Positions 62,488-64,000 of a stretch of 64,000 nt of DNA are shown here, in pieces. The notes below the pieces were generated by a model, which did no database searches, had not been told where the DNA came from, and saw only the letters and a program-made list of their open reading frames with translations. A program made the position numbers and the translations under genes. This stretch comes from Desulfobacteraceae bacterium (GTDB taxonomy: Bacteria; Desulfobacterota; Desulfobacteria; Desulfobacterales; Desulfobacteraceae), in contig JADGFI010000003.1 in assembly GCA_016743945.1 (NCBI GenBank), forward strand, positions 269,132 through 333,131. The letters run 5' to 3'. Each line of letters opens with the position of its first letter. The stretch's first letter is position 1.

Positions 62488-63471
62488 GTGAAAAAGGTAT
62501 TATTGATTACAGGGCCTGCAGGAGATGCCCAGGGATGGGGAGATCTTTCCGTCACCGAAAATGTCTGCCAGGCCATCAAAGAAAGCGGATATGATGCCCA
62601 GATTGCATTTGTCAATACCATGGAAGAATTCAATGATGCCATTGAAAATTTATCCTATGACATTGTCTGGAGCTGCCTGTATTATATTTCTGATAAATCT
62701 GAAACCATTGGAATGAGCAATGGGGAATGGCTGGCTGATATTTTTGATGAAAAAAAGATTCCCTATATCGGCCCTGATGCCAAGTGCATGAAGGCATTGA
62801 TCCACAAGACCGCCACCCATGACATCCTTGACACCAAAGGCGTTGCCGTGCCCTATCATTTTCAGATTGCTTCTGGTGATGATCTGCCGGATGTTGCTTT
62901 TCCAGCCTTTGTCAAACCCAGTTATGAATCGCGTTCTGTGGGCATCAATGATGATAGTGTTGTAAATACGACAGAAGAACTGGCACGGCAGATTCAATAC
63001 ATCCACAACACCTTTGATCAACCGGCTCTTGTGGAAGAATACCTGCCCGGACAGGAGTACACCGTACTCATGCTGGGCAATGGCGAGCATCAGGAGTACA
63101 TACCCGGCAGGGTGGAAGTTGACCCTGAGCTATTCGGCAAATATCCGATTTTAAAGAGCACTATGAGGGGCGTGGGCGTTACCAAGATCAAACCCACCAC
63201 CAAAATGACCCAGCAGGCCAATGACCTTTGCCGCCAAGCCATGGAAGCGTTGAACTGTCTGGATCATGTCCGGGCAGACATGCGCCTGGATGCCTTTGGG
63301 AATCTTAAAATAATCGAAGTCAACGGGATCCCTGGACTCAAGCCCCTGAAAAGCTGGAGCCCCCAGATGTTTACCATGCAGCATCCGTCGGAACAAGGCC
63401 CCATGGAAGATTACCGCAAACTCATTAACCATATTGTCACTTCGGCCATGGCCCGATCCGGCCTGATCTAA
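62488..63471 (+). CDS. D-alanine-D-alanine ligase-like ATP-grasp enzyme
   Basis: A 327-residue ATP-grasp ligase with the D-Ala-D-Ala ligase layout. The N-terminal domain starts VKKVLLITGPAGDAQGWGDLS. The ATP-binding region is FVKPSYESRSVGI, the omega-loop area VEEYLPGQEYTVLML, and the catalytic C-terminal segment DMRLDAFGNLKIIEVNGIPGL (Asp, Glu and Asn metal ligands). The start is GTG at 62488 with AGGA upstream; the frame from 62464 is less likely. Since peptidoglycan Ddl would normally sit with mur genes, this copy probably joins two amino acids in a specialised pathway. It could also be a peptide-like ligase of other specificity. Confidence 0.87.
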   Translation: MKKVLLITGPAGDAQGWGDLSVTENVCQAIKESGYDAQIAFVNTMEEFNDAIENLSYDIVWSCLYYISDKSETIGMSNGEWLADIFDEKKIPYIGPDAKCMKALIHKTATHDILDTKGVAVPYHFQIASGDDLPDVAFPAFVKPSYESRSVGINDDSVVNTTEELARQIQYIHNTFDQPALVEEYLPGQEYTVLMLGNGEHQEYIPGRVEVDPELFGKYPILKSTMRGVGVTKIKPTTKMTQQANDLCRQAMEALNCLDHVRADMRLDAFGNLKIIEVNGIPGLKPLKSWSPQMFTMQHPSEQGPMEDYRKLINHIVTSAMARSGLI

Positions 63472-63501
63472 TTTAATCTGGTCTGATTTGATCTGATTTC
63501 T

Positions 63502-63546
63502 CTTCCCCGGGATCTAAAAATATTTTCCCCTTAAATCCCGGGGAAG
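63502..63546. terminator. Convergent terminator region with two hairpins
   Basis: A perfect 12-bp inverted repeat CTTCCCCGGGAT / ATCCCGGGGAAG with a 21-base loop (63502-63546), followed by a second AT-rich hairpin CCCCAAA...TTTGGGG at about 63547-63576. They lie between the rightward ligase gene and the leftward gene at the window edge and can serve both directions. T-runs after the stems are weak. Confidence 0.6.
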
Positions 63547-63599
63547 CCCCAAAAAAAGCACCCTTTTCTTTGGGGACCGCCAGTCCTATTTATAACAAA

Positions 63600-64000
63600 T
63601 CAATCCCGGTGGGTTCCGATTTTTAACAAATTGGCTATATTGGCATTTGAATCCATAACCGGTTCAATCAAAGAAGTCGGACAGGTCATCAGAGTGGATA
63701 TCCCGGGACCATGTCCCGCCAGACGGCAATCGGAGTGAACCAGGATACCGATGCTCATAGCTCCCTGGACAAAGGCCCTGCCATAGGAGTTGTCATGGTC
63801 CATCAATGCCACAAAATCACCGAACCGCATCTGGTCCAACTTATAGTGTTTAACCGTGGCAGGATCCGAGGTCATCACATCATAATCCCCTGCTTCCACG
63901 TGGGGGTGCCCCACACCGGATCACATGCACGCTGCCGGCACCATTGTGGTCACCGGCACCTTCAAGGTTCCGCCCTCCCCGGGGATAATGCCCATCTTTT
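63600..64000 (-). CDS. DUF4438-like protein with an in-frame TGA (selenoprotein candidate), 5' end cut by window edge
   Basis: The minus-strand frame from the window edge reads through [16 protein letters not shown] and VPAACM, then TGA at 63921-63923, then [19 protein letters not shown]. It continues to [46 protein letters not shown] and the stop at 63600. The C-terminal pattern looks like the DUF4438 family. Sequence is protein-like on both sides of the TGA in one uninterrupted frame, with no frameshift. That suits selenocysteine insertion or a very recent nonsense mutation. A hairpin GTGGGG-CAC-CCCCAC lies at 63900-63914, starting six bases after the TGA. A GTG at 63914 could alternatively be a start of a shorter product. 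The function of the family is unknown to me. Confidence 0.55.

Noticed and set aside
63600..63914. Treating the right-edge gene as starting at GTG 63914
   Set aside because: Protein-like sequence continues upstream in the same frame across the TGA to the window edge, so a start at 63914 would cut a conserved region; kept only as an alternative.

Overview
The window reads as a chromosomal segment of an anaerobic Desulfobacterota-type bacterium, probably a sulfate reducer of the Desulfobacteraceae kind. This is an inference from gene content: three sigma-54 enhancer-binding regulators, a TRAP transporter, several CoA-transferases, a KamA-type radical SAM protein, a pyruvate/PEP-binding protein with receiver-like domains, and a possible selenocysteine codon. 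It is not based on any marker gene. Both edges cut genes. There is one tRNA, no rRNA, no CRISPR array and no recognisable insertion sequence.

Layout. 1-13 kb holds the end-truncated type I restriction methyltransferase HsdM, a YaiI-family protein, the alpha-2-macroglobulin/PBP1C pair, a MATE exporter and a hybrid sensor kinase. 13.2-24.2 kb is one long leftward operon: FadR-type GntR regulator, DppA, DppB, DppC, OppD, OppF, a 38-residue small protein, a beta-lactamase-fold serine hydrolase, an M20 amidohydrolase, an N-acyl-D-amino-acid deacylase and an Asp/Glu-racemase-family protein. Together these look like a route for importing and degrading D-amino-acid-containing peptides or N-acyl-D-amino acids. 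24.7-28.8 kb has an NMT1-type ABC importer downstream of an acetyl/succinyl-CoA transferase. 29-31 kb has tRNA-Thr(CGT) and a Gly/Asn-repeat secreted protein. 31.1-34.9 kb is a GctA/GctB CoA-transferase pair with a near-perfect sigma-54 promoter, controlled by a divergent regulator with a long palindrome between them.

35-43 kb (leftward) holds PotB-PotC-PotD-PotA, a small protein, a tandem-fused KamA-like protein and a cytosolic M23-type protein. 43-51.7 kb (leftward) holds an rRNA methyltransferase, a 56-residue protein, the PEP/pyruvate-binding protein, a 44-residue overlapping reading frame, a proline-racemase-family enzyme, a YtcJ amidohydrolase and a sigma-54 regulator.

51.8-63.5 kb is a second regulated locus. 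A sigma-54 regulator on the minus strand faces a rightward cluster: SHMT-like enzyme with altered active-site tyrosines, TRAP DctP-DctQ-DctM, alpha/beta hydrolase, class-IV aminotransferase, CapA-family protein, a second Asp/Glu-racemase paralogue and a D-Ala-D-Ala-ligase-like ATP-grasp enzyme. A sigma-54-like promoter precedes the SHMT-like gene and repeated TTAT-N8-ATAA operators sit at the regulator's 5' end. The right edge carries a DUF4438-like gene whose reading frame runs cleanly through an in-frame TGA.

The recurring theme is amino-acid and peptide scavenging with racemases and D-amino-acid enzymes, each unit with its own transporter and local regulator. The best candidates for something undescribed are the D-peptide operon, the SHMT-like/TRAP/ligase cluster and the TGA-interrupted DUF4438-like gene.
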